64,000 bases of DNA, from positions 744,001-808,000 of the forward strand of contig JAJIYY010000007.1 in the NCBI GenBank assembly GCA_022702485.1, in the 5' to 3' direction. Positions 43,614-56,343 of the stretch are shown in pieces; the stretch's first letter is position 1; every line of letters begins with the position of its first letter. The notes below the pieces were generated by a model, which was given only the letters and a program-made list of their open reading frames with translations, had not been told where the DNA came from and searched no databases. This DNA is from Simplicillium sp. C3G150-2 (lineage: Eukaryota > Ascomycota > Sordariomycetes > Hypocreales > Cordycipitaceae). The translations under genes were made by a program, and so were the position numbers.

Positions 43614-45140
43614 ATGAGGGAAATAATCACCCTCCAGCTCGGTCACCTCAGCAACTACGTAGCCACCCACTTCTGGAACACACAAGAATCCTACTTCACC
43701 TACTCCGCCGATGAAACACCCTACGTAGACCACGACGTGCACTGGCGCGCAGGCATAGGCGCCGACGGCTCCGAGACCTTTCTCCCCCGTACAGTGATAT
43801 ACGACCTCAAGGGTGGCTTTGGATCCTTGCGTAAAATCAACGCCCTATATGACGTTGACCCGGATGCTGATGCCCTGGCCGACTCACTATGGTGCGCCTC
43901 ATCCTTTCACATATCAAACATAGCTAACTGAGTCTGCAGGCCCGGCAAATCAGTCGTACATAAACAACAACCGCTCCAACAGAGCGAATACCAACAAAGT
44001 CTAGACACAGGCACCGCCGCCCCCAAACTAACCACCTCCTCCGTACGGTACTGGTCAGACTTTTCGCGGGTATACTACCACCCCAAGTCACTCGTGCAGC
44101 TGTACGACTATGAGCTACACTCTTCCGTAGCGCCATTTGAGCGGTTCGAGACGGGGGGCGAGCTCTTCAACTCACTAGACAAAGAACATGAGATTGTGGA
44201 TAGGGATTGGCGACCCTTCGTGGAGGAATGTGATCGCATGGAGGGGATTCAGGTATTTGCGTCGCTGGATGATGCGTGGGGCGGCTTCGCGGCGCAGTAC
44301 GTCGAGGCGTTGAGGGATGAGTATCCCAAGACGTGTATTTGGACATGGGGACTGCAGAGTCCCATGCTCGACACGCCGAGAGATAAAAGGCAGTTGAGGA
44401 CCGCGAATGTGGCGCAGAGTCTGGGTAGTTTGGCAGGCCATGCGTCCACGGTGGTGCCGTTGTCGGTTCCTGACAAATTACCGGGGAATGTGAAGGTTGA
44501 TTGTTCCTCGACGTGGCATGTTTCGGCGCTGTTGGCGACAGCGATTGAGTCGGCGACGCTGCCGTCGAGATTATTGGCTCAGAGGGGTGTTGCGGCTGTG
44601 AACCTGAGTGATTTGGCGGGAAATCTTAATGCGGCGGGCAATCAGACACTCGCAGGATTGAAATTCGCTACCGGTGTTGAGGAGGACGACATCGACGCAA
44701 AAGACGAGACTATCGATCTATTCAACGTGGGCAGATCGAAGAACGAGAAACCGAATCGCGGAAATCCATTCGGAAAGATTCTGTGCGCCAGAGGCCTTGA
44801 AGAAAAAGAAGATGAGCAAGGGGAAGATGATGATGACCGCAAGAGAAAACTCATCGGCGACCCAGTCATCAAGAGATGTAAGACGAAGTTGTCGTTCCCG
44901 CTGTTGGATAGCTTTCCCCAGATTTATAGCGACTACACCACCAAGGACAGCATACCTGTCGTGTCGTCCTTGGTTACGGACAAGACGATATCGACGCGCA
45001 TGAAGACGTTGAGGTCGCAGATTGGGTGGTCCATCGGTGTTGATGAGCGAGAGGCGTTGAATAGCACGTTGGCAGATGTGGGTGATGCGTATGAGGACGA
45101 TTGGTCTAGTGGCAGTGACGAGGGAGACGACGATTACTGA
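43614..45140 (+). CDS. DML1: DML1/Misato family protein
   Basis: Dml1/Misato is a tubulin/FtsZ-fold protein needed for mitochondrial DNA inheritance and mitochondrial distribution. Exons are 43614-43891 and 43940-45140 (492 residues), with a 48-bp intron. The N-terminal segment begins MREIITLQLGHLSNYVATHFWNTQE, the family's tubulin-like opening. It continues with VDHDVHWRAGIG and PRTVIYDLKGGFG; later come WSDFSRVYYHPKSLVQL and DYELHSSVAPFERFETG. The glycine-rich loop of true tubulin GTPases is not evident, as is usual for Misato proteins. Its C-terminus is acidic (DDWSSGSDEGDDDY). The splice restores TGG (Trp) at the start of WPGKSVVHKQQ. Confidence 0.88.
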
Positions 45141-45715
45141 AGTGACAGTCACGCAGAAAACTAATGAAAGGACGGAAAATGGGGACAATTCATCATTATA
45201 TTTATAAACTGCCTATTCAGTATATAGCGGCTAAAAAGTACATTTCGCCGGCTTGGGGGGAATATGAATCAAATAAATCGCAATGCAAATTTATGCATCT
45301 TACTTGGGGGGGTCTTCTTCTTCTTTGCTGCCCTACGTTGTTTCTTTTTGGTCTTTTCCTTTCTTTTTGGGAACTTGTGATTCATACATCATGAGAGCGG
45401 CGTGGTACCGTGTTTTGCCTTTGTACTTGCAAGAAGGCCTTCTGTAATTTTGCCCCAGTCTGTATTCTTATCGGCACTGGGCGCACGGCGCTGGAAATTC
45501 GGGGTTAGCTCGCTTCGAGGGCGAGCGGATTAATCAGCTGTGTGCTCTGTGTCCGTTCTTGTGTCAGCTTGAAGCTATTAAGTTAGGGGTCCTTCACGGG
45601 ATGCAAGTTGTCCATAGCCAACCATGTGGCTCGTGGACGGAAATCTTTCATCAGCAAGAACGTTTCGTTTGAGTTTTGACTCGGGTTCTCAGCAAATTCG
45701 ACCGTCGCGCGTTGA
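45141..45715. other. Intergenic, convergent 3' ends of DML1 and PAP1
   Basis: Contains short lysine-rich frames on the minus strand but no start or splice model that would make a gene. The 3' flanks of both neighbours lie here. Confidence 0.4.
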
Positions 45716-47724
45716 TCAGCCGGCAGCTGCGACAGAAGTCTGTTGTCTCTTAGCCGAAGGTTGGTTGTCCTGTATCTGAGTTAGCATCTCTTCGTTCACG
45801 TCTTGGGCTACAACGGCGGTGCTGCGCGAAGCACATTGATGACGCCGAGGCCACCACTTTACCTCAGATGGGCCGCGTTTCTTCACGTTCTGGCCCTTAG
45901 CCGCCTTCTTTTGCGGCTTCTTCTCTCCGGCGTCGAAAACATCGTCGGGTAGGTTAACGCTAAGCGCATGTTAGTTGATGCTTGGAATTGTTAAAGAAAT
46001 GGTTGATGCTTACTTTTTTACGTGATGGATACCAAGCGAAACGAGCGGTTTCAGTTCGTCCTGGTATTTCTGCCACTGCGTGCACAATGACTTGAACTCA
46101 TCTACTTGGAATGATAGATCCAGGGACTTGGCACCTGGCTCCAATTCAAGTCCGATGTAGTGTGTGGTTGTGTAAACATCAGTAGGGGCTTGGCCTTCGG
46201 TCTTCGCCTCGGAATCACCCGCAGCTTCACCGTTGGCGTTGGGCTGATCGCTTTCCCCGTTTGCAGCATCATCATCTGCAACGACGAACTCGAGGCTTCC
46301 CTCTTGTACTTTTTCAATCTCTTCTTCCGTCTTGCAATAATGCTTTCGTGAATATCCCTTGTTAAAAGGACGCGCCAGCTGAATGCTTGGATGTTGTTCA
46401 AGCTTCTGTACCAGCATTCGAACCTTGGATTCGACATAACCCGACCAAATCGTCTGGGCTTCCTTTGTCTTTGCAGACGCGGTCACAGAGATGTAGTATT
46501 TGTAGTCTTGGGTGAAGAAGTTGTGCTTCACAAACAAGTCGCTCCAAGGCGACTTGTTGGCCATGATCTTCTCGGTAATTTCCAACCCTCTTTGCAGCTC
46601 AGCTTTGATAATAGTCATGGAGGATCTGGTGATGTTGAATGTAGCACACATGGAAGGATATGCAGGGGTGATGATGGGCATGAGGTGGAAAGAATCTCCC
46701 TTGTAAATCTGAAGGTATCATTAGCATCGTGGATTTGGCGCTCAGACAAGGTGAATTAACATACTTTGGGATTCCAAACTCGAACAGGCAACGGCCCACT
46801 CTCAATGGGTTTCAAAAGCACAGGCTGGGGCCAGCGCCACTGGCTCATGACAAGGAAAAACTTGTTTACGATGACTGATGTAGCAGCCTTGGGGTACAGT
46901 TGGCAGACTCGAGCGACAAGCATAGCCCAGGCGACACCTCCTGGGAAACCCATGATGTTTGCATACACTGCGCGTCGCTGAGCCCATAGCTTGATCGCAC
47001 GCAGCGCCAACCTGAATGTGCTCTGCTCAGGAACCAAAGACAAAATTTCGTCGGTAACTCGGGTTCCGTTAACGGATCTCAGCTCAGCTTCATCGAGTCC
47101 ACGAAGCAAACCAGAGTCCTTGAGGTCTGTCAGGTCTGGCGAGAGCTGTTTTTGGATGATTCTGGAGAAAATCAAATCGATACTGATGCCGGAGTACTCG
47201 AACTTGATGATTGGGACAAAGGCGTCGGTGACAACGGCGAGATCGGTGATTGCGTCTTTGGGAGCCATGCTGACCAGCAGCTCTGGGAAGTATTTGAAGT
47301 AATCATCGCGAGTGACGTACTTGGGAGCGACGACGAGGGTATCAATATCGGAGCCGGGGCCGAACACACCGAGACGGAAACTACCGTAGGTGAAAACCTT
47401 GCCTCGGGCATTCTTGATGAGGATGTCGTTCTTGGGTTCTTTTTCTCTGGCGACCTTTTTCACGAATTCGTCGCAAATCTGTTGAAGGGACTCGAGCACC
47501 TGGTATCTAATGAGAAAGGAAAAAAAAAACGAGGTTAGCATTACCACATGGGACACTCTGTTTGTTGTTTTTTGCACCAACCTCTTTTGGGTATCCGAGG
47601 GGCTCTCAAACGTCTTCTCCCGTCGAAGCTCTTCAATCAGTGCATCGCTGACACGCTTCTCCTGCTCCGTGGGCAACACCAATGAAATGGGAGGCGTAAC
47701 GCCATAGACCTGATCGGAACTCAT
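45716..47724 (-). CDS. PAP1: Nuclear poly(A) polymerase
   Basis: The enzyme adds poly(A) tails to mRNA in the nucleus as part of the cleavage/polyadenylation factor. Exons are 47724-47582, 47506-46765, 46708-46014, 45959-45863 and 45769-45716 (576 residues). The nucleotidyltransferase core has GSFRLGVFGPGSDIDTLVV with Asp101 and Asp103, and the third metal ligand Asp158 in SGISIDLIF. The central domain has NIMGFPGGVAWAMLVARVCQLYPKA, followed by YPSMCATFNITRSS and the RNA-binding C-domain. The C-terminal tail is Lys-rich and low complexity (KKPQKKAAKGQNVKKRG), assembled from two short exons. Intron 1 has an unusual donor GTTGGT, but its splice restores RYQVLESL exactly. Confidence 0.9.
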
Positions 47725-48695
47725 TTTGAATGTTGAAAGTGAATCTGTCGAGGAGCGGTGCCGGCCAATGCGAAGCTTCTCTGTTTCAGAACAAGGCAGC
47801 TAAGCGTCTCTGTCTGTTATTTTTTTGCCCGTTTGCACTTTGGCAGAAATTGTCGCCAAGGAACCGGTCGAAAAAAATGTTGTCGAGTAGGTGCAGTAAG
47901 GGGCAAACACTCGGTCGACTCCGCAAAGATGAATGGCGAGGGCAAAGAGAACCAGATGCAATGGCCGAGACGTGGTTGGCCGCCGATGGAGGATTGAGTT
48001 TGGGTTTATTGACACTAACAAAGAGAGCAGGCTGGACTGTTGTCACAGACGCTTGCGCATTATGGGTCTGGGCGCTGGCAGCTGCAGCCACGAGCAAACG
48101 GTGGTCGGGGCCAGAGATATTCCGGGGCCCAACACCCAAACAAGGGAGCGAGCGAGCTGTCAAGTCAGGCCCTGGCAAAGCGTGGCAAAGCCTGAACAGC
48201 AACTGAGACCGCGGAGGACAAGCCTGAAGCAAAGTACCTGGCCGGTGGGTCCAGCGCTACCCAATATTTTGGTGGCATTGGCACGTAAATTCTTGTATTG
48301 CACATGCCAGCCACAAAGTCCCCCTTTTACCCTTGCATTCAATTCAATATACCACCAGAGTCAAAGGGCCACTGAACGCGCCGACGCGCCGCCAGCACTT
48401 TACTTTCACGCACCAACTTTTTTTGAGGCCCCAAAAGCCAAGCGCCCACCACCATCACCACCCCGTCGCAACCCTTTATTTACTTTGCCATCACGCAGCA
48501 ATCAGAATATTCTCAGATTACGTTGATATTCTCATTTACTTCTTCTACCTGGATGACTTCCATTCCCATGGTCACAAATTAATTTTTTTACTCCGGCTCT
48601 TGTCTCCATCTCATCGACACCACACCCTTATTAAACACGTCCACACAAACTCTGATCGACACCCGTTCAACCCCTCAGGCGCATCGCATCATATC
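47725..48695. promoter_or_regulatory. Divergent promoter, PAP1 / forkhead gene
   Basis: 971 bp between start codons. The part near the forkhead start is pyrimidine-rich, likely a long 5' leader. The open frame runs upstream of 48696 in phase but reads Thr/His/Phe-rich filler, so it is not taken as coding. Confidence 0.5.
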
Positions 48696-50749
48696 ATGCC
48701 GGCGTCAGCGAAACGATCACAACGCAACCGACGCGACACACGGCAGGGCAAAGATGCCGAAACGACCTCGAGTCTAGAAATCGATGCCTCTTCGTCTCCA
48801 AGCCGACCCGCCAAGCGTCGCAAGCGCGCGCGCTCCCCCGACACCTCGGATCGAATCACCTCCAATGGCGACAACGACAACGATCAGCTCTTGCACGGCG
48901 GTGATGACGACCAGATTGTATCACACGTCACTCAGCACCTAAAAGCACAGTCTGTCCAAGCTAGCAAAGACCACGCCAATGCCATTCACGAAGCCAACGG
49001 CGATGGTGTAAAAGCCTACGCCAAAGTAGCTGCCCAAGACTGGACATTTTATATCACAAAGCTCGCTGTCAATATTGGTCGCGCACCCGAAACCCCGCAA
49101 GCTGAAGACGAAGACGACGAAGATGCCGTTCATATCGATTTAGGCCCCAGCAAGATGGTATCCCGCGCGCATGCCGCCATCTTCTTCGACTCCAAGGACG
49201 AAAAGTGGCTGTTGCAGATCAAGGGTCGCAACGGCGCCAAAGTCGACGGACAACCTTTAAAATCAAGAGGCTCACACCCCCTCACCAGCGGAGAAGTCAT
49301 CGAAATCGGCAACGTCGAGATGATGTTCGTCCTCCCCAGCGAAATCAGCCCTCTCCACGTCCACTCGAGCTTCCTCCAACGAGCCGGCCTCCCAGCAGAC
49401 CTGCGCTCAGCATCCGCCCGCCAGTCCCAGCAGCAGCAAGAACCTCTCGCACCACCATCCTCGTCATATCAACGACCGGGAACACCACCCTCCGCCCTTC
49501 GCCGGGCCGCTGATTTAGGCAAATCCCCTGCCGTGTCAACCCCAGCCGTCATGATTGGCGCCAACGGAGCCGACCTCAGCCTCGACGACAACCAACACAT
49601 CAAGCCACAATACAGCTACGCCCAGATGATCACGCAGGCCATCCTCAACGCGCCCGACGGCAAACTCAACCTCAACGGCATCTACACCTTCATCATGAAC
49701 AGCTACTCGTACTACCGCCACCAATCCGCCGCCGGCTGGCAAAACTCCATCCGCCACAACCTCTCCCTCAACAAGTCCTTTGACAAAGTCGCCCGCTCCA
49801 CCGATGAACCAGGAAAAGGCATGAAGTGGCAAATCGTGCCCGAATCCCGCGAAGAAATGGTCCGCAACGCCTTCAAGATCGGCCGAGGCGGCCACCGCGG
49901 CTCATCAGCACCCTCATCACCCAACAACCAACTCAACTACATCACCCAGGGACCGCGCGACATGGCCGCCTCCTCTACGCGAGACTCCCCCTCGAGCCGC
50001 AAAACCCGTCGCACCATCGGCGGCTCACCACTTACATCGCCTCCCCCGCGCTCCTCGCTGCGAATATCCCAAACCACCCCTCAGCGAACGACGCCATCCC
50101 GCTCCGCAGGCCTCACAGCAGACGGATCACCCCTCCCCCGATCCCGCAAGGAGCCCGAATCAGCCTTCTCCGGCTTCCAACCGCAATCCCCCACCATGAC
50201 CTCTTCCTACCCCAACGACGACAACACCTCCTTCATCACCCCGGCCCCTCCACGCATCAATCCCAAACTCGCCCCTCCCAGTACCGCCCAACGGCCCAGC
50301 CAACACATGCCTACGAGCTCGCCGGCCCCGTTCTGGCGATACGCAGATATTGGCAGCACGCCTCTCAAGCCCATGGGTGCATACGATTTAAGCCCCATCA
50401 AGGCTTCGGGTAGATTACCAGTCCAGAGCAGCAGTCCGCCTCCAGTAGGCAAGTCGCCGCCTAGTAGTCCTACGCGGCCGCATAGATCAAATGCTGCTCC
50501 TGCTCCTGCTCCTGCTCCGCCGCCGCCACCGCCTGTGCTGCCAAAGCAGGAAGAGCAGGCTCCTGAGCAACCTGAGGTGGAGGAAGAACAGGGATTTGAT
50601 TTGACAAAGTAAGTTGACCCTCTCGCAAATGACACATGTATCGAGTCAGTAACTAACAGCTTCGCAGGGGATTTCAGAGTATTAGCGCATATCACGCTCC
50701 AGTTAGCAGGGGTCTAGCTGTTGCCACGGCCTTTCAGGGAAACATGTAA
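48696..50749 (+). CDS. FHA-forkhead transcription factor (Fkh1/Fkh2-like)
   Basis: A nuclear regulator with a forkhead-associated (FHA) phosphopeptide-binding domain (about 120-212, VNIGRAPE...KMVSRAHAAIFF...GRNGAKVDG) followed by a forkhead DNA-binding domain (about 302-390). The latter has KPQYSYAQMITQAIL, GWQNSIRHNLSLNKSF and GKGMKWQIVPE. This order is that of yeast Fkh1/Fkh2, which time cell-cycle gene expression. Exons are 48696-50608 and 50668-50749 (664 residues); the short second exon encodes GFQSISAYHAPVSRG. The N-terminus is basic (PAKRRKRARS, nuclear signal). The C-terminal third is Ser/Pro-rich with many SP/TP sites, typical CDK targets, and a polyproline run preceded by an Ala-Pro repeat. 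Confidence 0.9.
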
Positions 50750-51186
50750 CAATATATTAATGACATCTTTTCACACACGCACACATTTTCATCAGCTTGC
50801 ATTTCACTGTGGCCATGGATGAACCGAGTATTGAATCATGAGTGAGGATATTTCAGGGCGCTGTATATAATATAGCGCCCGCTTTAAACTAATAGTACTA
50901 TATGGTGTGGTTGTTTGTTTTGTCTTTTTTCCTTTCTTGTTGGTACAAAAGATATAGAATGCATATCTTCCCATGGAGTCCCATCGCACGCTATGAAAAG
51001 CAACTCCAAAACTTTTTTGTTTTTGCCTTGCCCCCCGATGAAATGTATCCCGCAAAACCAAAAGCCAACTGCTGCCCCATTTCCCATACGGAATGATGTA
51101 ATGTTACATGGTTCTTTTTTTTTTTTTTGTTGATGTTTAAATGAAATTTTGTTGTTTATACAGTTGCTGTGGTTGAGTTGACGAGC
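50750..51186. other. Intergenic, convergent 3' ends with 14-T tract
   Basis: 3' flanks of the forkhead and CLU1 genes. A run of 14 T is at 51115-51128. Nothing else seen. Confidence 0.5.
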
Positions 51187-54100
51187 TTAAGCAGCGCCAG
51201 CTTGGCCACGACGCTTGGGGTTGCCGCGGCTGGGACGCTTCTTGGTCTTCTTCTTCTGGTCGCTGCCCTCGATGAACTTGAGGAGCTCGTCGATGCTTCG
51301 AGAGTCGGCTTGGGTTGAGCCGCCAATGCGCTGAGCAGGAGACCCGGCAATAGGCTGTCCGGGAGCACCAGCGGGGAAACGGATGCCGGAGCGGATGCGT
51401 CTAGCTTGGGCGTCCTTTGCATGCTTGGCAATAGAGACGGCGTTTTGGGTCAGTTGCTCCAACCAGCTCTCAGCCTCCTTGGTGTTCTTGTCCTCGGGAC
51501 CAAGCTCGCTAAGGAAGATGTTGTACGACTCGCGCATGCGACCGACAGCGGCCTTGGAGTCCTGGTCCAGGGCAAGAGCCTGTGCAAGCTGGAAGAGCAG
51601 AGTGGCGGAATTGACAGACTGCTTGCCGAAGACAGATTCGCACACACGCAGCGACTCCTCAAACCACAGGCGGGACTCATGGTACTCCTTCAAGTGCTGC
51701 AACATGACAGCGGCGTTGTTGATGGTGGTGATAGAGTCGGGGTGACCAGGGCCGTAGATGACCTTCCAGAGACCCAGAGCATGTTTGGAGTAGGCCAGGG
51801 CAGCTCTGCTGTCGCCCTCTTGGTGCAGGAAGAGACTCAGGTTGAGGTAGTTGAGCAGAGTCTCGGAAGAGTCGATACCAACAGTTCGCTCGGCAACGAT
51901 GATGGCCTTGCGAGCAAGCTCAACAGCAGCCTTCTTGTCATCGAGCTGGTAGTAGAGCATGGAAAGGCTGTTGTAGACTCTGGCAACCTCGGGGTGAAGG
52001 ATGCCATAGATCTGCTCGTGCAGAGACAGGGACTCGAGGAGGAGCTCCTGTCCCAGCTTCTTCTGGTTCTGGAGGATGGAGATACGGCCAGCCTCAAGAG
52101 CCTCGTCAGCCAACGCGCTACGGGGAGAAGAGTGCTTGACAATGGGCACAATATCGATGATGTCCTCGGAAGTGAAGGTAGTGGCAGGAGCGGCAGGCTT
52201 GGCGGCGGGAGAAGCATCACGAGCTTTGCTCTTCTTTTTCTTCTTAGAGTCTCCGTTGGTGTTGCCATTGGCTTGCTTGGCCTCGGTCTCGCTTCCACTG
52301 TGGGTGGCGGTCTTGTCAGTCTTCTCAAATGAGTAGTCCTTGGCCTGAACTTGGAGACCCAGTCTCAAGCTGATCTCACGCAACACCTGCACAGGGCGGA
52401 TCTGATCGAACTCGGCGGCGTCCAAACGGAAGCGGTAACGCTTGTATACCTCTTCTTGGATGCTGGCGCGCAAGCTCTCGGGTGTCACCTTCTCGAAAGA
52501 CAGGTCGGCATCGGCGTACAAGCTGCGGAGAAGAGGATCAATGTCGGCAGTGGGCTTGGCATTGAAGCGGGATCCAAGCAGACAGTTGAGCAAGTGAGCG
52601 ACGCATGACGTGGTGAGCGTATCAGGAAGGTTTCTCAAGAATGAGGCAGAGAAGTGCTTGAAAGCGCGAACAATCATGTCCTGAACTGCAAGAATGCGCA
52701 GGCATTCGACACGCTTCTCAGTGGCCTGAGAAGCTACGACACCAAGATATCTCATGTTGATACCTCGCTTGTGGAAGAGGCGTCCGAGAGACTGGCCATC
52801 CATGGGGAAGCTAATATCGGACTCAGAAAGCTCGCGGAGCAGGCTGGGAATGGCTTGTTCGCGCAAGAACTTGCAAGCCTCGCGAACCTCCTTCTCGTCT
52901 TCCTCCAGCTCGGTCTTCTCCTCCTCTGTCTGGGGCACTTGGCCGCTGAAAACATCAGGGTTGAGAGCAAAGCGGAAGTCAGACAGGTTGGGTTGATTAA
53001 CCTCCTCCTCTTCCTCTTCCTCCTCACCCTCCTTCTTAGAAGCCTCCTTCTCCTTCTTTGCTTCGGCGCGCTTGGCCATCTCCTTGTCAACCCATTCCTT
53101 CATGCGGAAGCGAGCAAATGCGTCAACAAGCTCGGGACGCAAGACAGTCATGCGATGAGGATAGTCTTCCTTACCAATCTCTTCACCCTGCTTGCCGTTC
53201 TCCTCGAGCCAAGGAATGTCGAATGGAGTAATGCGGTAGAGATCGAGAACGTACTTGCGGCCATCAGTGCCCAGCAGTCCCTTGGTCTCAACACTGCCTT
53301 CCAGGTCAAAGCGCTTGCCGTCCTTGTCCCAAACAGCGTGAGACTTGACCTTGAGAGCCTTGGAAAGCTGGGAGAAAGCCTCGTTGAAGCGCTCATCTGC
53401 AGCGACGACGTCCTTACCGTCAACCGCTCCATAGTCGATTTGGTTCTCGCCGGGCTCGCGCTGCTTGAAGATTCCAGGGACAATACTTTGACCAACAATG
53501 CGCTTGCCGAGATAGTCAATTACAACGGTACCAGGAGTGAAAAGTCTGTCAATGTCGAGTTGGTTGACGATTCTGACACCAGCAACGTCCTTGCCAGTAG
53601 CAACGCGCGCAGCCTCATCGCCACCTTCAGAGGTGAAGGTACCGACACCATCAGCACCGAAAGAGAAGAAGATGTTGTTGTATACGAAGATTTGAGCATC
53701 ACGGTTCTCAGTGGGGTTCAGAGGTGCAATCTCTCCGCGGGCAACCATAACGGCACCCTTCGTAGCGGCATCATTGTAGTCGGCGAACAACTTGGAAATC
53801 AAGCGCTCACGGAAAACTCGGTCTTGCACAGTCTCCTTGGGGAGCTCCTTGGAAGACTGGAACTCTTCGTTCCAATCACGGAGTGTGTCTGTGTTGTCAA
53901 CGCCGGCCAAGAGATAAGTTTCCTGAGGGCGAGTGGCGTCTGGTACGTGGGTGCACAAGGACGAGCTTGGCGAGGGGACAGCCCATGGTGCCGCAGGAAT
54001 AGCGTTGGTGATCTGGAAGGTGGCAAGAGGGTCTCGCAGGTTGTTGTGCTCGAGCAATTGCTGGAAAGTGTCGTTGAATGATGGCGAGATGAGCTCAATA

Positions 54101-55126
54101 AGCTCGAGGAGGGAGTGAGCAGATTGGCCCTTGGGGGCCGGACGAGGGAAAGGATCGAATTTGGCGTTGGACGACTTGTTGACGAAGAAACCAGAGACAT
54201 GCGCAGTAATCTGCATCTGCTCGCCCTCATTGGTGGTCACTACCAGGTAAAGAAGGTGGCCACGCTGGCGGAGATGGCAAGGAGGAGGGTTCCATGACGA
54301 CAAAGAGACGGACTTGACGGTCCTTGGCGCGGGCTCAGTCGCCGCAGGGAGGAGACTGCTGAGAGAAACAGGTCCCTGGAAGTCGTAATCTTCTACAACA
54401 GGCTTCTCGGTAGCACCCTCAGTCTCAGCGGGAGGGACCTGGACAGACTCGAAAAGAGACGTGCCAGCGAGAACTCCCTGTGTAATGTCGACACGGTCTC
54501 CAGCAGCTCCAATGAGCTCTCGGATTCGAACGAAGTGGATGCGAGCCTCCTTTTCCGTGTAAGGATCCTCGACGAGATGGAACTCGGGCTCAGCAGTAAG
54601 CTCGGGAATATCGGCAATGGGCACAAAGTCGTTGATCTTTTGTCCATTGTATTCGAGGTGGAAGCACGTGTATCGGAAAGCGGCGGGGAGGTCGATTATC
54701 GATTGGCGAACTTCGTGAACTTGTTCCTGGCCAGATACCTATGGTAATGGTGAGTGTGAGATTCGATTGGGAGCTAATTCGGTTTCTGGTATGGATAGAC
54801 GAACCATCATCTGGATCTTGGGGGCTTTGGAGTCGGGCAAAACAACCGTCAGGTTGAGGAGAGCTGTATGCGCCAGTCAGTTGGATGATTCATGCAAGCG
54901 CATGGATTGCAAACCCAATTGCGACTTACCGTCGACTACTTCGCCCTCGGCCTCGTTGTCTACATCCTCAGCACCGTTGTCGACATCGACTGCATTTGAG
55001 TTAGCGATCTTTTTGGTTCGTGCATGGCTCGTGTGACGCAATGCGTTGCTTGCGCTACTTTGGCGAAGGATTGAGAGTCGTACCAGGCTTGGCTGGGATT
55101 TCCGGAGTAACGTCTTGTGCAGCCAT
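51187..55126 (-). CDS. CLU1: Clustered mitochondria protein Clu1/Tif31
   Basis: A large cytosolic protein needed for normal spread of mitochondria and linked to eIF3 and to mRNAs of mitochondrial proteins. Exons are 55126-55084, 54989-54930, 54863-54805 and 54738-51187 (1237 residues). An N-terminal ubiquitin-like CLU-N region (SGQEQVHEVRQSIIDLPAAFRYTCFHLEYNGQ) spans the last splice. The central CLU domain follows (DWNEEFQSSKELPKETVQDRVFRERLISKLFADYNDAATKGA is its opening region, 54530-53700 in part). A Glu-rich stretch lies near 53000. The C-terminus has TPR-like repeats (NSLSMLYYQLDDKKAA, NYLNLSLFLHQEGDSRAA, NNAAVMLQHLKEYHES). Intron 3 uses a weak donor GTTCGT. The long uninterrupted last exon produces large meaningless frames on the opposite strand. 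Confidence 0.92.
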
Positions 55127-56343
55127 TTTTTATATGAATTGGGGGAGAGACGTGTCGACAAGGAAGAATGGAGTAGGAGAAGGGGAGGGATAATAAATTG
55201 AATACAAGAAAGGATACAAGCGAGAAGAGAAGAGCGAGAAAGGGATTAAAAGAAGAACAAGTCTACAAGCAGATTTGTCCGATTCAAGCCTTTCCTTTAC
55301 AGAGCTCTAGCCAAAGGGCAAGTAAAGGCAAAGCAAAAAGGAACAAAGTCGTGGCAAGAGACTCTTTGCAAGGGAAATTATGACAAGGTTGGACAAGTCA
55401 AGAATTGAAACGGCATTCGGGGGGGGAGAAACGGCAGAGGCAGACTGAATCGACGGGACGAAAAAAAAAAATTGACAAATGGGGAACAGCGCAAAAGTCA
55501 TGACTGTCCCTACAGCTACAGCCAGCTAACTACAGCCAGCTACAGCCCACTACGGCTACCCGAGTCCCCTGCTAGCCCTGCTGCTAGCGCCAGAGTTTAT
55601 GCCGCCCCGGCCAGTCGGAGCTTTGGGGTAGGGGGAGGTAATTTAGATGAAGGTACCTGTGGAGTACATGCGCCAGCAGAGAAACAACTGATGGTACAAG
55701 TTCCTACAGTGGATTTGCAGTGGACTACAGTGGGCTCCTCCCCAGCAAAGGGGTCACGAGAGCACTCTTCCGCCCCAAAAGTGCCGCTCAAAAGTATCGC
55801 ACATGCAATGTTCTGAGCATAACTAGCGTCCGCTGTGACTCTCTATTTAAATATAAAATAAAATAAAAAATAAAAAATAAAAATAGGCGGCGCGCTAAAA
55901 AGCAGACAACGTGTGTTGAAAGTGGGCGATTTTTTAGTACCTACAAAGGGCGGCACAGTGCGGTGATTTTTGTGAGTACCTGCTGGTTTTAGCCAGAGTA
56001 CCTATCATAGCCGTTTGGTTCCTGCATGTGGCAACCCACCGCCTTGGCGCTGCTGTAGTTAATATCCATTATATTCCGATAAAGTTTCGATCATCACGTT
56101 CATGTCAAAGTTCAATGTCAAAATCTTTAGTTCAATTACATAGCTCTTCTAATAAACATCCCGAGAGGGTCTCTTCTATGCCCTGTCCCGCTTCCCTCGG
56201 ACAGAAATCACGTACTTCTTTTTCACATGACTGCGCATATGCTCTGTGTCTGCCTTGAGGAGTATCGAGGAGGGGACCCCAGGCTTTCCACGAGGAGATG
56301 CATCTTGAGACTGCAACTCCCAAGACGGAGCCGTATGCGTAGC
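55127..56343. other. Gene-poor region with low-complexity repeats
   Basis: CLU1 5' flank and the 3' flank of the fungalysin-like gene. It includes an imperfect CTACAGCCAG-type short repeat at about 55509-55560 and an A-rich simple stretch (AAATA/AAAATA units) at about 55849-55886. No exon supported. Confidence 0.5.

Noticed and set aside
45141..45715. Lysine-rich frames considered as an extra gene or PAP1 exon
   Set aside because: No start codon with a frame of useful length; PAP1 already closes with a stop in exon 5.
51406..54081. Long + strand frames (up to 475 codons) opposite CLU1
   Set aside because: They are shadows of strong codon bias in a conserved CLU1 exon and contain no motif, only Leu/Val-rich strings.
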